From NCBI RefSeq assembly GCF_000143415.4, contig NW_003314266.1, positions 704,463-768,462 of the forward strand: a DNA stretch of 64,000 bases. Reading direction: 5' to 3'. A model generated the notes under the pieces. The model did no database searches. It saw nothing but the letters and a program-made list of their open reading frames with translations, and was not told where the DNA came from. This DNA comes from Selaginella moellendorffii (Eukaryota > Streptophyta > Lycopodiopsida > Selaginellales > Selaginellaceae). Below are positions 47,311 to 57,916 of the stretch, in pieces. Position 1 is the first letter of the stretch, and the number at the start of each line of letters is the position of its first letter. Made by a program: the position numbers and the translations under genes.

Positions 47311-48568
47311 TTCCATTGCAGGAATTCTTGAGTCTTCTCTCGAAAACACTGGGGGTCAATGACACACTTAGCATCCATAACATTCTACTCGCGACAAAAG
47401 TTGTTTTTGACAAATGGGTAGATGTGCTAAGGAGGTACCATGACGGGGAGTTGCTAAACTCAATGGGTGTGGAGGACGGCCAGAAGCCCAATGATTTGAA
47501 GCTCAACGCCTTGCGTTTCTCGCGGTCTCTAGACGACGACGACCTTCTGACAGTGGCTAATGCTCTTCTACGTGGTGAGGTAGTCTTCAACAAGACCAAA
47601 ATGACTCCCAGCCATATTGTGACATACGAGGACTTGTGCACGACTCTGAGAGCTCGTGCGCTATTGAAGGATTGGATCTTCGAGCAAGTGGCCGTGGAGA
47701 GGGTGAGCATCGACTCCACGCAAGAGATGATGGAAGAGCTGGAGTTGTCAAATGAAGACATCGACGACTACGTGAAGGGGGCCCCCAAGTTCATCGATCT
47801 GCTGTGGGATGCCACGAAAAGTAAAGCTGAGAAGTTGGATCAGTATCCAAATTTCATTAAGAGGGATGTCGACTACCGGCTTCAGAAAAAGCTCAACCCC
47901 GCAGCAGAGGCCTATCGAGAACCTTATCGGGTATACATGAATTCGGATGAGGATCAAAGGTGGAGGAGCATCGTTTCCCGCGGAGATGAGCAAGTCAAGA
48001 ACATCTTTTGTGTGATGGACTTCACAAACGAGGAGATCACTCATGCAGACGAAGTCAACTCCATCATTGACTTAATGGTGGGACTTGCGGAGGTGGAATC
48101 TTCAGTCCACTATATGATCTACGACTCCGAATCCTATCACAAGTTCTGGAAGGCCTTGAACGAGGTGAAGGGTTGGTTGAAAGGCAAGGAGATGCAGGAG
48201 ATCCATGGGATAATGGCTAAGAAGAAGATACCGACGAATGTCCGCATCTTCACACTCGCCCTTGTTATTGGTCCTGCAGCAGAGTGGGACTGGAGTGACT
48301 TCCCAGCTTCGTTCGACAAGGCCGATCGAATTGATCTGAGGGAGGTCAATTTACCCGTGCCTGAGGAACTGAAGACGGCTATGGAGCTTTCGAATCCAGA
48401 GAAAGCTCCAGGTACAGCATGGGAAATGCTCAGTTGGGTCTTCAACGCAATAGCGGGTGGGTGACCTGCTTCCGACTCCAAGGGCAAATGCGTTGTCGAG
48501 TACAACTGCGGCGGACTATTCTTTCGAGCCGCACTACTCAAGGGTGTCCCGTGTGTTGCGGTGACAAA

Positions 48569-49716
48569 TGTAAGGAACCAACTCGCCGAGGTGTCGTAGG
48601 CTAAAGGAACCCCGAAAGCATGACCAAAATGACAAAGAGTTCATCGGATGAGACCAAGTCGAAGATCGAGTCCAAGACCGACTCTAAGACCGAGTTCGAG
48701 ATCGAGTCCGGAATCGAGTCCGAGACCGACTCGGGGACCGAGTTTAAGTCCGAGTTCGAGACCGAGTTTGAGACGGAGTCCGAGATCCAAAATCAGGTCC
48801 GAGACCGAGTCCGAGGTCGAGTCCGAAGTTGGGTTCGAGATCGGGTCCGAGATCGAGTCCGAGATCGAGTCCGAAACCGAATCCGAAGTCGGATCTGAAA
48901 TCGGGCCCGAGATCGAGCCAGAGACTAAGTCCAAATACTAATACGGGTCAAGGGGTGAAAGCCCAAAGCGTGCGTCTCCCAGGGGGGGGGGGCTGCAGGG
49001 GGTTCCAAAAGTATAGTAGGGATAGTGAGGTCCAGGAACCAATTTTGAAGGGACTCTCCAGTTGGGCTTCCAAACCGACTTGAGGTTGAGACTGGGACCG
49101 AGGGGCCTTGGGTGGGAGTGAGCATGGACTTGGCTGGTGCCGGAGGGGCCATCCAAGGAAGTGCTCAAGAGCAGCTCCCACTCCCGAAAGGGAAACCGAT
49201 TGCGGTGCTCCCGGCTCATGTGGAGTGGTGCCCCACTTGAGTACCATGCGGCTCATTGGTCCTCGCCCTCCCTAGGGGCTTGGGCCTTCCTTCGGGATGG
49301 AAGTGGGGGGCGAGAGGTACCCATACCGGGCCGCTAGGCCACGGTGTTTCACCCCGGCATCCCGAAGCAAGTGTTGCACTCAAGACTTGGGATTTAGAGG
49401 GTCCCATGATCAAGTCTTGTGGTACCAAGGGATGTTAGGAACCTGGAAGCTTGGTGTGCTTGGCTGCTTGTGCTTGCGGGGAGTGTAGCCGAACCTTAAG
49501 TCCAGTCTAACCCGGGGAGGGGGATTGGGAGTGATTTGGGAATCCGTGGAAGGATGGCTAACACTCCGTTGCTCGTGCAATGAGTAGCTGAAACCAAGTA
49601 GGAGCTGGTACCATAGGCGAGAACCTTGGCGAGGGAACTTAGCAAAAGCCAAGGCAGTGTTGGACGGATAGACGAGGTAAGCTGGCAAATTGGAAAGGAA
49701 AAATTTGTGGCTTACA
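48569..49716 (+). repeat. 5' LTR of the chromovirus
   Basis: Starts TGTAAGGAACC, ends GTGGCTTACA. It holds a GAGTCC/GAGATC hexamer array (about 48648-48935), the core block GGTGAAAGCCCAAAGCG, a run of ten G, and CCAAAAGTATAGTAGGGATA (49005-49024). Confidence 0.97.
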
Positions 49717-49719
49717 ATT

Positions 49720-49731
49720 TGGTATCAGAGC
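49720..49731 (+). other. primer binding site (tRNA-iMet)
   Basis: TGGTATCAGAGC, the standard plant initiator-tRNA complement, three bases after the LTR. Confidence 0.93.
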
Positions 49732-49775
49732 CTTTATCTCAGTTCTAGCGAAGGATAGAGGCGGATTGCTGGGAG

Positions 49776-51416
49776 ATGGCAAGGGCAGGGCGTAAGCGAA
49801 CCCAGGCGGAGACGGAACCTCCACCGGAGCTGGAGCCTCCGGTCGAACAAGAGGCTATGGATGAGGAATCCTTGCATGAGGAGGACTCTAGTGAGGAAAC
49901 TTCCAAACAGGAGTCCGGTGGCGAGGTTCGGTCGTCCAAGGCTCGATTGGACGTGCTAGAAGGACAGTTGGCACAGACCAATGCCCTGCTGGAAACTCTC
50001 GTACGCAAGCTAAAGCATGACGAGAGGCGGAAGAAAAAGAAAAAGACTGCGGATGCTGGCAGCGCAGAAGGTGCGGATCTTTCGGCCGGGACTGAGGCAA
50101 AACCAGACAAGGTCGAACAGACCGAAGTAGAATCAGTCCCTCAGGCAGTTCCCAAGTACAAACCAAAGCCCCCACCGGTCTTCAAGGGAGTGAACGACTA
50201 TAAGGTGGTGGAGGATTGGTTTTACGATATGGAGGACTACTTCCGAGCGTTGCGGTTACCGAGCTCGGAGAAGGTCCCATGTGCAAAACCATACTTGGCA
50301 GATAATGCCAAGTCTTGGTGGAGAACGACGGAGGCCAACGAAGGACCAGTGGCCACTTGGGACATGATGAAGGCGAGGATCCGCGCAACATACGTTCCTC
50401 CGAATGCCACTCTGCATCTGAGAGATGAGCTGAGTAGGCTGAAGCAGACTGGAACCATCCAGGAATATGTGAATGGGTTCATGGCAAAGAGGATACTTGT
50501 CACGGACATGGGGGATATGGATGCGTTCCATGCCTTCATATCAGGTTTGCAAACCTGGGCTCGCGGTGAGGTGATGCGGTGGAACCCGACCAACTACAAG
50601 GAAGCGTTGGATGCGGCCATCAAGGTGCATTTCAACGATAACCTGCGAAAGGGGAACACGACGGGGTCGGGATCCACATTTAGCAAAGGGGCCAAACCAA
50701 GGGGAACATATAGCAAGGGGAAATTCAAGAAGAGTTTCTCTAAGAATGAGTCCTCGGGGTTCCGGAAAGGCAAATCCGGTGGCCAGCGAGCGAGTACGTG
50801 GGGAAGTCAAGCGAAAAAAGACAAACCCACGGATAAGAAGGTCAAGTCGTATAGCAGCGTGGGCAACAACGTATGCTACAACTGCGGCGAAGCGGGACAC
50901 TTCTCAAGGGAATGTCCCTACCCGAAGAAGGCCAGAGCCAATATGGCCATCAAGTCGGGTGAAGTCCAAACTGAGGTATGTGATCCAGTCCCTAACTCAA
51001 AGTTACTCATTACACGAGCAACTTTGGTAGAGAGTCGTTCGCGACATCTACTAGCCCTCCGAGGGAAGCTCGGAGGTAGCTTTGTTAAGATCCTTATTGA
51101 CACGGGTGCTTCGGATAATTTTGTGGCTGCAGACATAGTCCGGCAAGCCGGACTAACGGTGCAGCGGCTAGGCGAACCAAGGACTATAGAGTTTGTTCAA
51201 GGTAGCCAAAGCACCGATGAGGTACTTCGACAAGCAAGAGTCGAAGTGGGGACATGGAAAGTGGACATGGATTTCACCGTCTTGGACATGGCGGGATTTG
51301 ACGTGATCTTCGGAATGGATTGGTTTAATCGGTTCGTGGTAGCCCTACATGGACAAGGTAGGAACCTTGTGGTATTGGCGAATGCCCAAGGAAGAAGATC
51401 TAGGGTGGAGGCCTAG
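49776..51416 (+). CDS. gag-protease polyprotein of the chromovirus
   Basis: 546 codons from ATG 49776. Acidic N-terminus with a coiled segment (LDVLEGQLAQTNALLETLV), Lys-rich patch, retrotransposon gag core (FKGVNDYKVVEDWFYDMEDY, ADNAKSWWRTT, LRDELSRLKQTGTIQEYV), basic linker rich in KG and SK, CCHC knuckle CYNCGEAGHFSREC, and aspartic protease with ILIDTGASDNF and FDVIFGMDWF. It builds the particle, binds RNA and processes the polyprotein. It ends at TAG; the following RT frame is in register, so the TAG is either read through or a recent nonsense change. Confidence 0.95.
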   Translation: MARAGRKRTQAETEPPPELEPPVEQEAMDEESLHEEDSSEETSKQESGGEVRSSKARLDVLEGQLAQTNALLETLVRKLKHDERRKKKKKTADAGSAEGADLSAGTEAKPDKVEQTEVESVPQAVPKYKPKPPPVFKGVNDYKVVEDWFYDMEDYFRALRLPSSEKVPCAKPYLADNAKSWWRTTEANEGPVATWDMMKARIRATYVPPNATLHLRDELSRLKQTGTIQEYVNGFMAKRILVTDMGDMDAFHAFISGLQTWARGEVMRWNPTNYKEALDAAIKVHFNDNLRKGNTTGSGSTFSKGAKPRGTYSKGKFKKSFSKNESSGFRKGKSGGQRASTWGSQAKKDKPTDKKVKSYSSVGNNVCYNCGEAGHFSRECPYPKKARANMAIKSGEVQTEVCDPVPNSKLLITRATLVESRSRHLLALRGKLGGSFVKILIDTGASDNFVAADIVRQAGLTVQRLGEPRTIEFVQGSQSTDEVLRQARVEVGTWKVDMDFTVLDMAGFDVIFGMDWFNRFVVALHGQGRNLVVLANAQGRRSRVEA

Positions 51417-54400
51417 GATCTAAAGGTAGGGCAAAGCAAGGCCAAAGAGTCATGCTTAAACCTAGTGTCCACGAGAGGACAACTCACTAAAGGAACTAAG
51501 GCAGCCTTTTTGTGCTTACTCTCGGTGAAGAGTGACAAAAAGATAAGAACGGAAGAAGTACCTTTAGTGATCCAGCAGGTGCTGGACCAATTCCAGGATA
51601 CGATGCCGGAGGAGCTACCGGCGGGGTTGCCCCCCGCACGACCGATAGAACATAAGATTGAGCTGGTCGAGGGTGCTGAGGCAGTGGTTCGTCCACCCTA
51701 TCGATTGAACGAAAAAGAACTCAAGGAGCTCAAGAGCCAACTAGAGGAGTTGGTGGACAAAGGGTATGTTAGGCTGAGCAAGTCGCCGTATGGGGCGCCG
51801 GTGCTATTTGTGAAAAAGAAAGATGGATCTATGCGCATGTGCATAGACTACCGGTTGCTCAACAAGTATACCAAGAAGAACAAGTACCCTTTGCCAAGGA
51901 TCAAGGACCTATTCGATAGGTTGGGAAAGGCAAAATACTTCTCGAGGATTGACCTAAGGTCAGGATACTACCAGATCAGGGTAGCTGAGGAAGATGTCGA
52001 GAAGACAACCTGTCGAACGAGGTATGGGAGCTTTGAGTTTCTGGTGATGCCCTTTGGGCTGTGCAATGCGTCGGCAACGTTTTCGGCGTTGATGAACCAC
52101 ATCTTTGTACCCTATCTGGATCGCTTCATGGTCGTCTATATTGACGACATCCTGATCTATAGCGAGACGCTAGAGGAGCATGCCGAACACTTGGCGAAGG
52201 TGTTTGAGAAACTAAGGGAACACAAACTGTATGCTAAAGAGAGCAAATGTGACTTTGCTCAACAAGAGGTAAAGTTTCTCGGGCATGTGGTGGGCCAGGA
52301 CGGGCTCAAGGTGGACCCGGAGAAGGTCCAAGCGATCCAGGAATGGGAACGACCATCGAATGTACATGAGTTGAGGGCGTTCCTGGGGCTATGCAACTAC
52401 TATCGAAAGTTTATAAGACACTATTCGAGAGTAGCCCTGCCCTTAACGGACCAAACAGGAAAAGGGAAGATGGTATGGACAGCGGAATGCGAGGTGGCAT
52501 TCGTCCACCTCAAAGGGAAGTTGAGGAAGGCTCCGGTGTTGGCATTACCAGACTTTGGTAAGGACTTTGAGGTAGACACGGATGCTTCGGACTTTGCGTT
52601 GGGCGCAGTTTTGAAGCAAGACAACCATCCAGTAGCGTTCTTCTTGAAGAAGCTGGACAAGGCTCAACGGAAGTGGCCTGCCCACGAGAAGGAATTGTTT
52701 GCGGTGGTCAAGGCGCTCAAGGAGTGGCGACACTACCTTGGGAGACACTTCAAGGTTTACACGGACAATGTGGCAACGAAACACTTCTTGTCACAGCCCG
52801 ACCTAAGGGGAAAACAAGGTCGGTGGGCCAATGCTTTGGCCGAGTTTGATTGCGAGATCCTGTACAAGCCTGGGAAGAGCAACATCATGGCAGATGCGCT
52901 AAGTCGAAAAGCGAGCTTGAAGTTGGCGATATCTAGCGCGACAGCAACCTTTTGGGACGATGTGTGGACCGCATACGAGAGTGATGGTCTAGCACAAGAA
53001 GTGTTGCTGAGGAATCTGGAGGCGCGGGAAGCTCACCAGAGAGGTGAGCTGCCAACGGAAGAGAAAACGGGCTATGCGGAACGCAACGGACTCATATATT
53101 ACAAGCAAACGCGGGTGTATATTCCAGAAGGGGAACTAAGGAAGGTAGCCTTGGAAGAGTGTCATGACGGACCTCTCGCGGGACACGACGGAGTGCCCAA
53201 GACGATGGGCTTACTCAAAAGGAAGTATCACTGGCCAGATATGGCTAAGGACGTCCAAGACTATGTAAAGACATGTCCAACATGTCAGCAGGTCAAAGCC
53301 GTGACGAAGGCTAGTGGGGGCTTGTTGCAAAGCATCCCCATTCCAGATCGTCCGTGGAAATGTCTCACGATGGACTTCATCACGGGACTACCCCCAAGCG
53401 AGGGGTTCGATGCGATATTCGTGGTGGTGGACCGATTTTCAAAGATGGCACATTTCATACCCACCACAACGGATGTGGATGCGGAAGGTGTGGCGAAGCT
53501 GTTCTTCGAACAAGTGGTTCGAGTGTGGGGAAGGCCGGAAGAGATTATCTCAGATCGAGATAAGATCTTCACCAGTAGGTTCTGGAGGACACTCCTAGAA
53601 CAGTATCGCACCAAGTTGAAATTTAGCACGGCCTATCACCCACAGACAGGTAATGGGTATTGAGTCAAGATTGATAGCACTAACACTTCTTGACAGACGG
53701 ACAAACGGAAAGGGTGAATAGGCAGCTGGAGGATTATTTGCGATGCTATGTCTCGGGAGACCAGACCGACTGGGTAAGTCATTTGGGACTTGCGGAAATG
53801 TGTTATAACAACTCACCACATTCGAGCATCGGGGTGAGTCCATGGGAAGTCATCAATGGGCGAGCTATTGAAGGTCCTGTGGAACTCGGCGTGGCCGAGT
53901 ATCATGGAGAGTTACCCGCAGTGAAGGCATTCACGGCGGAAAGACTCAACATTTGGAATCTAGTAAGGGATTCCTTGGAACGGGCTCAACAAAGGCAAAC
54001 TAAGTACGCGAACCAAAAGCGCCGGGATGTGGAGTTCCAAGCTGGGGAGAAGGTGTGGCTGAACACCAAAAACCTCAAGCTACCAAGTGGGATCAGCCGG
54101 AAGTTGACCCAAAGGTAAAAATGCATGTATTCCTATAAATGAATTGATCTTGAGTTCCTTAAGCAGGTTCGTGGGGCCTTACGAGATTGAGGCTCGAATC
54201 GGTAAAGTGGCTTACCGTCTCCGACTTCCTCGAGAGATGGGGAAGATGCATCCCGTGTTCCACATGAACTTACTCAAGCCGTATTTTGAGGATCTGCTTC
54301 GCAAGGACCAAGTAAGACCTTTACCTGAGGTTATCCAAGGGGAGGAGGAATACGAAGTCGAGGCCATCCTCAATGCGCGCAAGAGCAAGCGACAAGGACG

Positions 54401-54548
54401 CGAGGTGAGAGAGTTCCATGTGAAGTGGAAAGGATTTCCACAATGCGAAGCAACATGGGAACCAGAGGAGAACCTAGCGAACGCGCGAGATCTAGTGGAG
54501 GAATTTCTGCATGGCAGAACTCTATGTACTTATGCAAAGTTCAATTAA
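51417..54548 (+). CDS. pol of the chromovirus: RT, RNase H, integrase, chromodomain
   Basis: Same frame as gag-protease after its [63 protein letters not shown] (YIDD at 52137-52148). RNase [38 protein letters not shown]. Integrase: H...H...CPTCQQ zinc domain, [26 protein letters not shown] giving the DDE triad. Two introns: 53650-53696 (47 bp, inside PQTDG) and 54115-54166 (52 bp, before FVGPYEI); both GT-AG, and removal restores the conserved sequence. C-terminal chromodomain: [31 protein letters not shown]. Chromodomains steer integration to marked heterochromatin (family knowledge). Confidence 0.93.
53650..53696 (+). other. intron 1 in chromovirus integrase
   Basis: GTAATGGG...TTGACAG, 47 bp, with in-frame stop. 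Splicing joins PQT and DGQTE, the most conserved part of the integrase core. Confidence 0.85.
54115..54166 (+). other. intron 2 in chromovirus integrase
   Basis: GTAAAAATG...TTAAGCAG, 52 bp. Splicing joins KLTQ-R to FVGPYEI as in intronless chromoviruses. Confidence 0.85.
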
Positions 54549-54642
54549 AAGTATCAATTTGAGAAGTTGAGCAATAGCATATGTTGGGACCCGAAGGCGC
54601 GTCGAAGGTAAGCTAATTAGCATGGGTTAGCTAGGTCGACCA

Positions 54643-54723
54643 GGCGTAGGGAGCTACGCCCGATTCCCTGTGGGGATGTCGAATCCGTAGACGTATTCTA
54701 CGGAGGTTGGGTTCGAGTCCCAA
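54643..54723 (+). other. hairpin chain with T-arm mimic in the chromovirus 3' region
   Basis: GGCGTAG/CTACGCC (54643-54660), ATTCCC/GGGGAT (54663-54677), CCGTAGA/TCTACGG (54685-54703) and the perfect T-arm mimic TTGGG-TTCGAGT-CCCAA (54707-54723). CTAGG upstream (54631-54635) can pair with CCTAG just after it (54727-54731), closing the chain. Same plan as at 10675-10779 with different stem bases. Confidence 0.65.
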
Positions 54724-54785
54724 CCCCCTAGTAAAGCAAGGCTGGGTTCAAGTCCCGACCCTATACTAGGGCGTGGTGAGGTGAG

Positions 54786-54872
54786 GAGTATAGGGACACC
54801 TATATTCCGTTGTCATGGGCTCTTGGCCGGGGAGGCTAACTTAGGCACACCGCTAAGTGGGGGGATGCCCCC
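54786..54872 (+). repeat. GACA-loop and GATG-loop hairpin module in the chromovirus
   Basis: GAGTATAGG/CCTATATTC around GACA (54786-54807) and GGGGG/CCCCC around GATG (54859-54872). The non-autonomous element has two such modules. Confidence 0.65.
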
Positions 54873-54910
54873 GGAGACATGGTCAACAAGTCGTAGGATA
54901 AAACGAGACG

Positions 54911-54950
54911 TTCGATGTGGGCATCGAACTTCTTCTATGGGTGGTGGAGT
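54911..54950 (+). promoter_or_regulatory. hairpin plus polypurine-like tract of the chromovirus
   Basis: TTCGATG/CATCGAA with loop TGGG, then CTATGGGTGGTGGAGT against the 3' LTR, nearly identical to 12293-12332 although the LTRs differ. Confidence 0.65.
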
Positions 54951-56098
54951 TGTAAGGAACCAACTCGCCGAGGTGTCGTAGGCTAAAGGAACCCCGAAAG
55001 CATGACCAAAATGACAAAGAGCTCATCGGATGAGACCAAGTCGAAGATCGAGTCCAAGACCGACTCTAGGACCGAGTTCGAGATCGAGTCCGGAATCGAG
55101 TCCGAGACCGACTCGGGGACTGAGTTCGAGTCCGAGTTCGAGACCGAGTTCGAGACGGAGTCCGAGATCCGAAATCGGGTCCGAGACCGAGTCCGAGGTC
55201 GAGTCCGAAGTCGGGTCCGAGATCGGGTCCGAGATCGAGTCCGAGATCGAGTCCGAAACCGAATCCGAAGTCGGATCTGAAATCGGGCCCGAGATCGAGC
55301 CAGAGACTAAGTCCAAATACTAATACGGGTCAAGGGGTGAAAGCCCAAAGCGTGCGTCTCCCAGGGGGGGGGGGCTGCAGGGGGTTCCAAAAGTATAGTA
55401 GGGATAGTGAGGTCCAGGAACCAATTTTGAAGGGACTCTCCAGTTGGGCTTCCAAACCGACTTGAGGTTGAGACTGGGACCGAGGGGCCTTGGGTGGGAG
55501 TGAGCATGGACTTGGCTGGTGCCGGAGGGGCCATCCAAGGAAGTGCTCAAGAGCAGCTCCCACTCCCGAAAGGGAAACCGATTGCGGTGCTCCCGGCTCA
55601 TGTGGAGTGGTGCCCCACTTGAGTACCATGCGGCTCATTGGTCCTCGCCCTCCCTAGGGGCTTGGGCCTTCCTTCGGGATGGAAGTGGGGGGCGAGAGGT
55701 ACCCATACCGGGCCGCTAGGCCACGGTGTTTCACCCCGGCATCCCGAAGCAAGTGTTGCACTCAAGACTTGGGATTTAGAGGGTCCCATGATCAAGTCTT
55801 GTGGTACCAAGGGATGTTAGGAACCTGGAAGCTTGGTGTGCTTGGCTGCTTGTGCTTGCGGGGAGTGTAGCCGAACCTTAAGTCCAGTCTAACCCGGGGA
55901 GAGGGATTGGGAGTGATTTGGGAATCCGTGGAAGGATGGCTAACACTCCGTTGCTCGTGCAGTGAGTAGCTGAAACCAAGTAGGAGCTGGTACCATAGGC
56001 GAGAACCTTGGCGAGGGAACTTAGCAAAAGCCAAGGCAGTGTTGGACGGATAGACGAGGTAAGCTGGCAAATTGGAAAGGAAAAATTTGTGGCTTACA
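54951..56098 (+). repeat. 3' LTR of the chromovirus
   Basis: Same length as the 5' LTR. At most differing sites this copy keeps C or G where the 5' LTR has T or A, pointing to deamination in the 5' copy. Confidence 0.97.
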
Positions 56099-56307
56099 AC
56101 AAACTCCATTGAAGAGGTGACTTCAATGAAGCATATAATTACAGTTGCCAAAGAAAAACAGTATCTTCTCTGCGAACCTGGTGAGTACGCACTTTAAGTT
56201 TAAATGTTATCTCACAAGCTCTGTATGCAGGAGCGTGGCCACCCCCAGATGCTGAAACGGCGTTAACAGCTACTGTTGGGCCGAGCTCACAACCTGCACA
56301 AGGTAAG

Positions 56308-56470
56308 GTCACGTGAGGCCTCATGCCATTTTGATTATAGATCGTTGTGAATATTTAGACACGAGGACTGAAAAGCGCACTGGTGGCGCGTCGAAGAAGG
56401 ACAAACAGACAAGCAATAGGAAAAAAGGAGGTACAAATTATATTTGCAATGGCGTGTGGTCTCATGCCAT
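56308..56470. repeat. 22-bp palindrome, copies 23-24, in introns of 38 and 49 bp
   Basis: Copy 56308 lies in intron 56303-56340; copy 56449 lies in intron 56431-56479. In the first, only 16 bases of the intron are not palindrome: GTAAG before it and TTTGATTATAG after it. Confidence 0.88.
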
Positions 56471-57819
56471 TCCTTGCAGGAGACACTTCTTCAAAGGCAA
56501 AACAGGCAAGCACCAGCCAAGCTCAAACTGACAGTGGTCATAAAAAGCGAAAGCACGTTGGACAGTCGTCGGGATCAGAGGCGTTTGATTCGAAAAGGAA
56601 GAAGGGCAACGAAAAGATGATAGGTAATGCCTCGCGGTCACCACCTCCTGACTCAGATTCCTATGGCGGACTCCCCTTCCCCAATCTCAATGGAGAGGTA
56701 CAATGGATGAGGGATGTTTTTCAAGTCAGGGCCACGTTTTTCTCATCTCGTCGTCTTCGAAGGGTGCAAGAACGTGCAGAAACCATGTTAAGACAGTCGG
56801 GTGAGGATACGGTCCTAGATCACGCACTAAAATAGGCTATGGATGTCTTGTATTTTGAGATGGAGACTCGACTAGATGATTTTCCCAAGATGGCCCTGGA
56901 AGAACAAGCCATCCAGCCTGAGCAGCCTATGGAAGAAATGCAAGAGGGGGATGAGGAGCCAGAGAAAGATAATGAGCAGGAAGAGCAGAAGGACGAAGAG
57001 GAGGACAAAGAAGAGGAGGACGAAGAAGAGGAGGACGAAGAGGACTTGGATGGTCCTCACAATGGTGACAATCACAATAACGATGACGACGATGATGACG
57101 ACGATGGCCAGCCTGAGGTGGCCAAAGAGCAGCGGAGGAAGGTCATACAAGACAAACCATCAGGTAAATAATAGTACATCCATTCCTAACCTTTTACCAT
57201 TTCTAACATTGTCCATGTAGGTTGCAAAGCAAATGGTAAGTAGAGATTATTCAGTTGAATTAAGATACAAACTCTAGCCTTTAGTGTCGAGGAAGGATAG
57301 TGCCAAGCAAGGGTCAAAACGTATGTCCAATCCTTCAGAATCAGCAGTGCGCCCAAGTGATATCGGTCCTAGTTCCTCAATAGCAATTGATGGTAAATAC
57401 AGTATAGTCGATTCAATGTGCTAATGAGTTTGTTTTTAGTAGCCAGTAGGGAGGATACCATCTCAATCGAAGGGAGATATTTGGACATGCATATGGATCC
57501 GCCAGTGGACTCTACTTGCCTGCAAGAGTCATCAGAGCTGGTGGAGGCTACTATCCATATCAACGCCAAGCAAGTTGACCACGCTCCACTTGATGCTGCC
57601 CATACCACTGAGTCAATCTTGTCCACGTATCCAACTGACGGTGACCAGGCACCATTGGACCCGCATGAGGCCGCCCCAGCCGCCGAGCCGGTCGTATCCT
57701 CATTTCCAACGGACTCAACGTGTGCCCAATCGTCTAACTACGTGCCGTTGGAACCTCCCTACACCGCCCCTGCTGCCTATTCGGTCATGTCCACTTTGCC
57801 AACGGAGGCACCAGCTGAA

Positions 57820-57916
57820 ATGGCGTGTGATCACACGCTATCGAAACCACCCCATGCCACTGTTGAGCCAGTTGTACCAGAGTCTACAGCTGAAATGGCA
57901 TGTGCCCACACGCCAT
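57820..57916. repeat. 22-bp palindrome, copies 25-26, in frame in an exon
   Basis: Copies at 57820 and 57895, 75 bp (25 codons) apart and in the same phase, encoding MACDHTLS and MACAHTPS. The surrounding segment is a Pro/Ala/Thr-rich linker before the HAD domain, with looser repeats around them. Confidence 0.88.

Larger units (their letters stand above)
48569..56098 (+). mobile_element. young chromovirus (Gypsy) LTR retrotransposon, TSD ACAAA
   Basis: LTRs 48569-49716 and 54951-56098, both 1148 bp, differ at roughly a dozen sites by eye, mostly C/T and G/A. The target duplication ACAAA is at 48564-48568 and 56099-56103. Primer site, gag, protease, RT, RNase H, integrase and chromodomain are all present in order, interrupted only by one in-frame TAG and two short introns. 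It sits in an exon of the transposon's plus-strand gene and is the youngest insertion of the nest. Confidence 0.97.

Noticed and set aside
48620-48941. Acidic SESE/SKTE-type frames at the chromovirus LTR start (also 55002-55323)
   Set aside because: Hexamer array again; both LTRs give the same pattern in several frames.
54643-54731. A genuine tRNA gene
   Set aside because: The T arm is perfect, but there is no proper D loop or 7-nt anticodon loop, and the acceptor stem is not convincing. Kept as a tRNA-like structure only.
56872-57150. Hydrophobic Val/Ile/Leu-rich antisense frame
   Set aside because: Shadow of the Asp/Glu-rich linker of the ParB-like/HAD gene.
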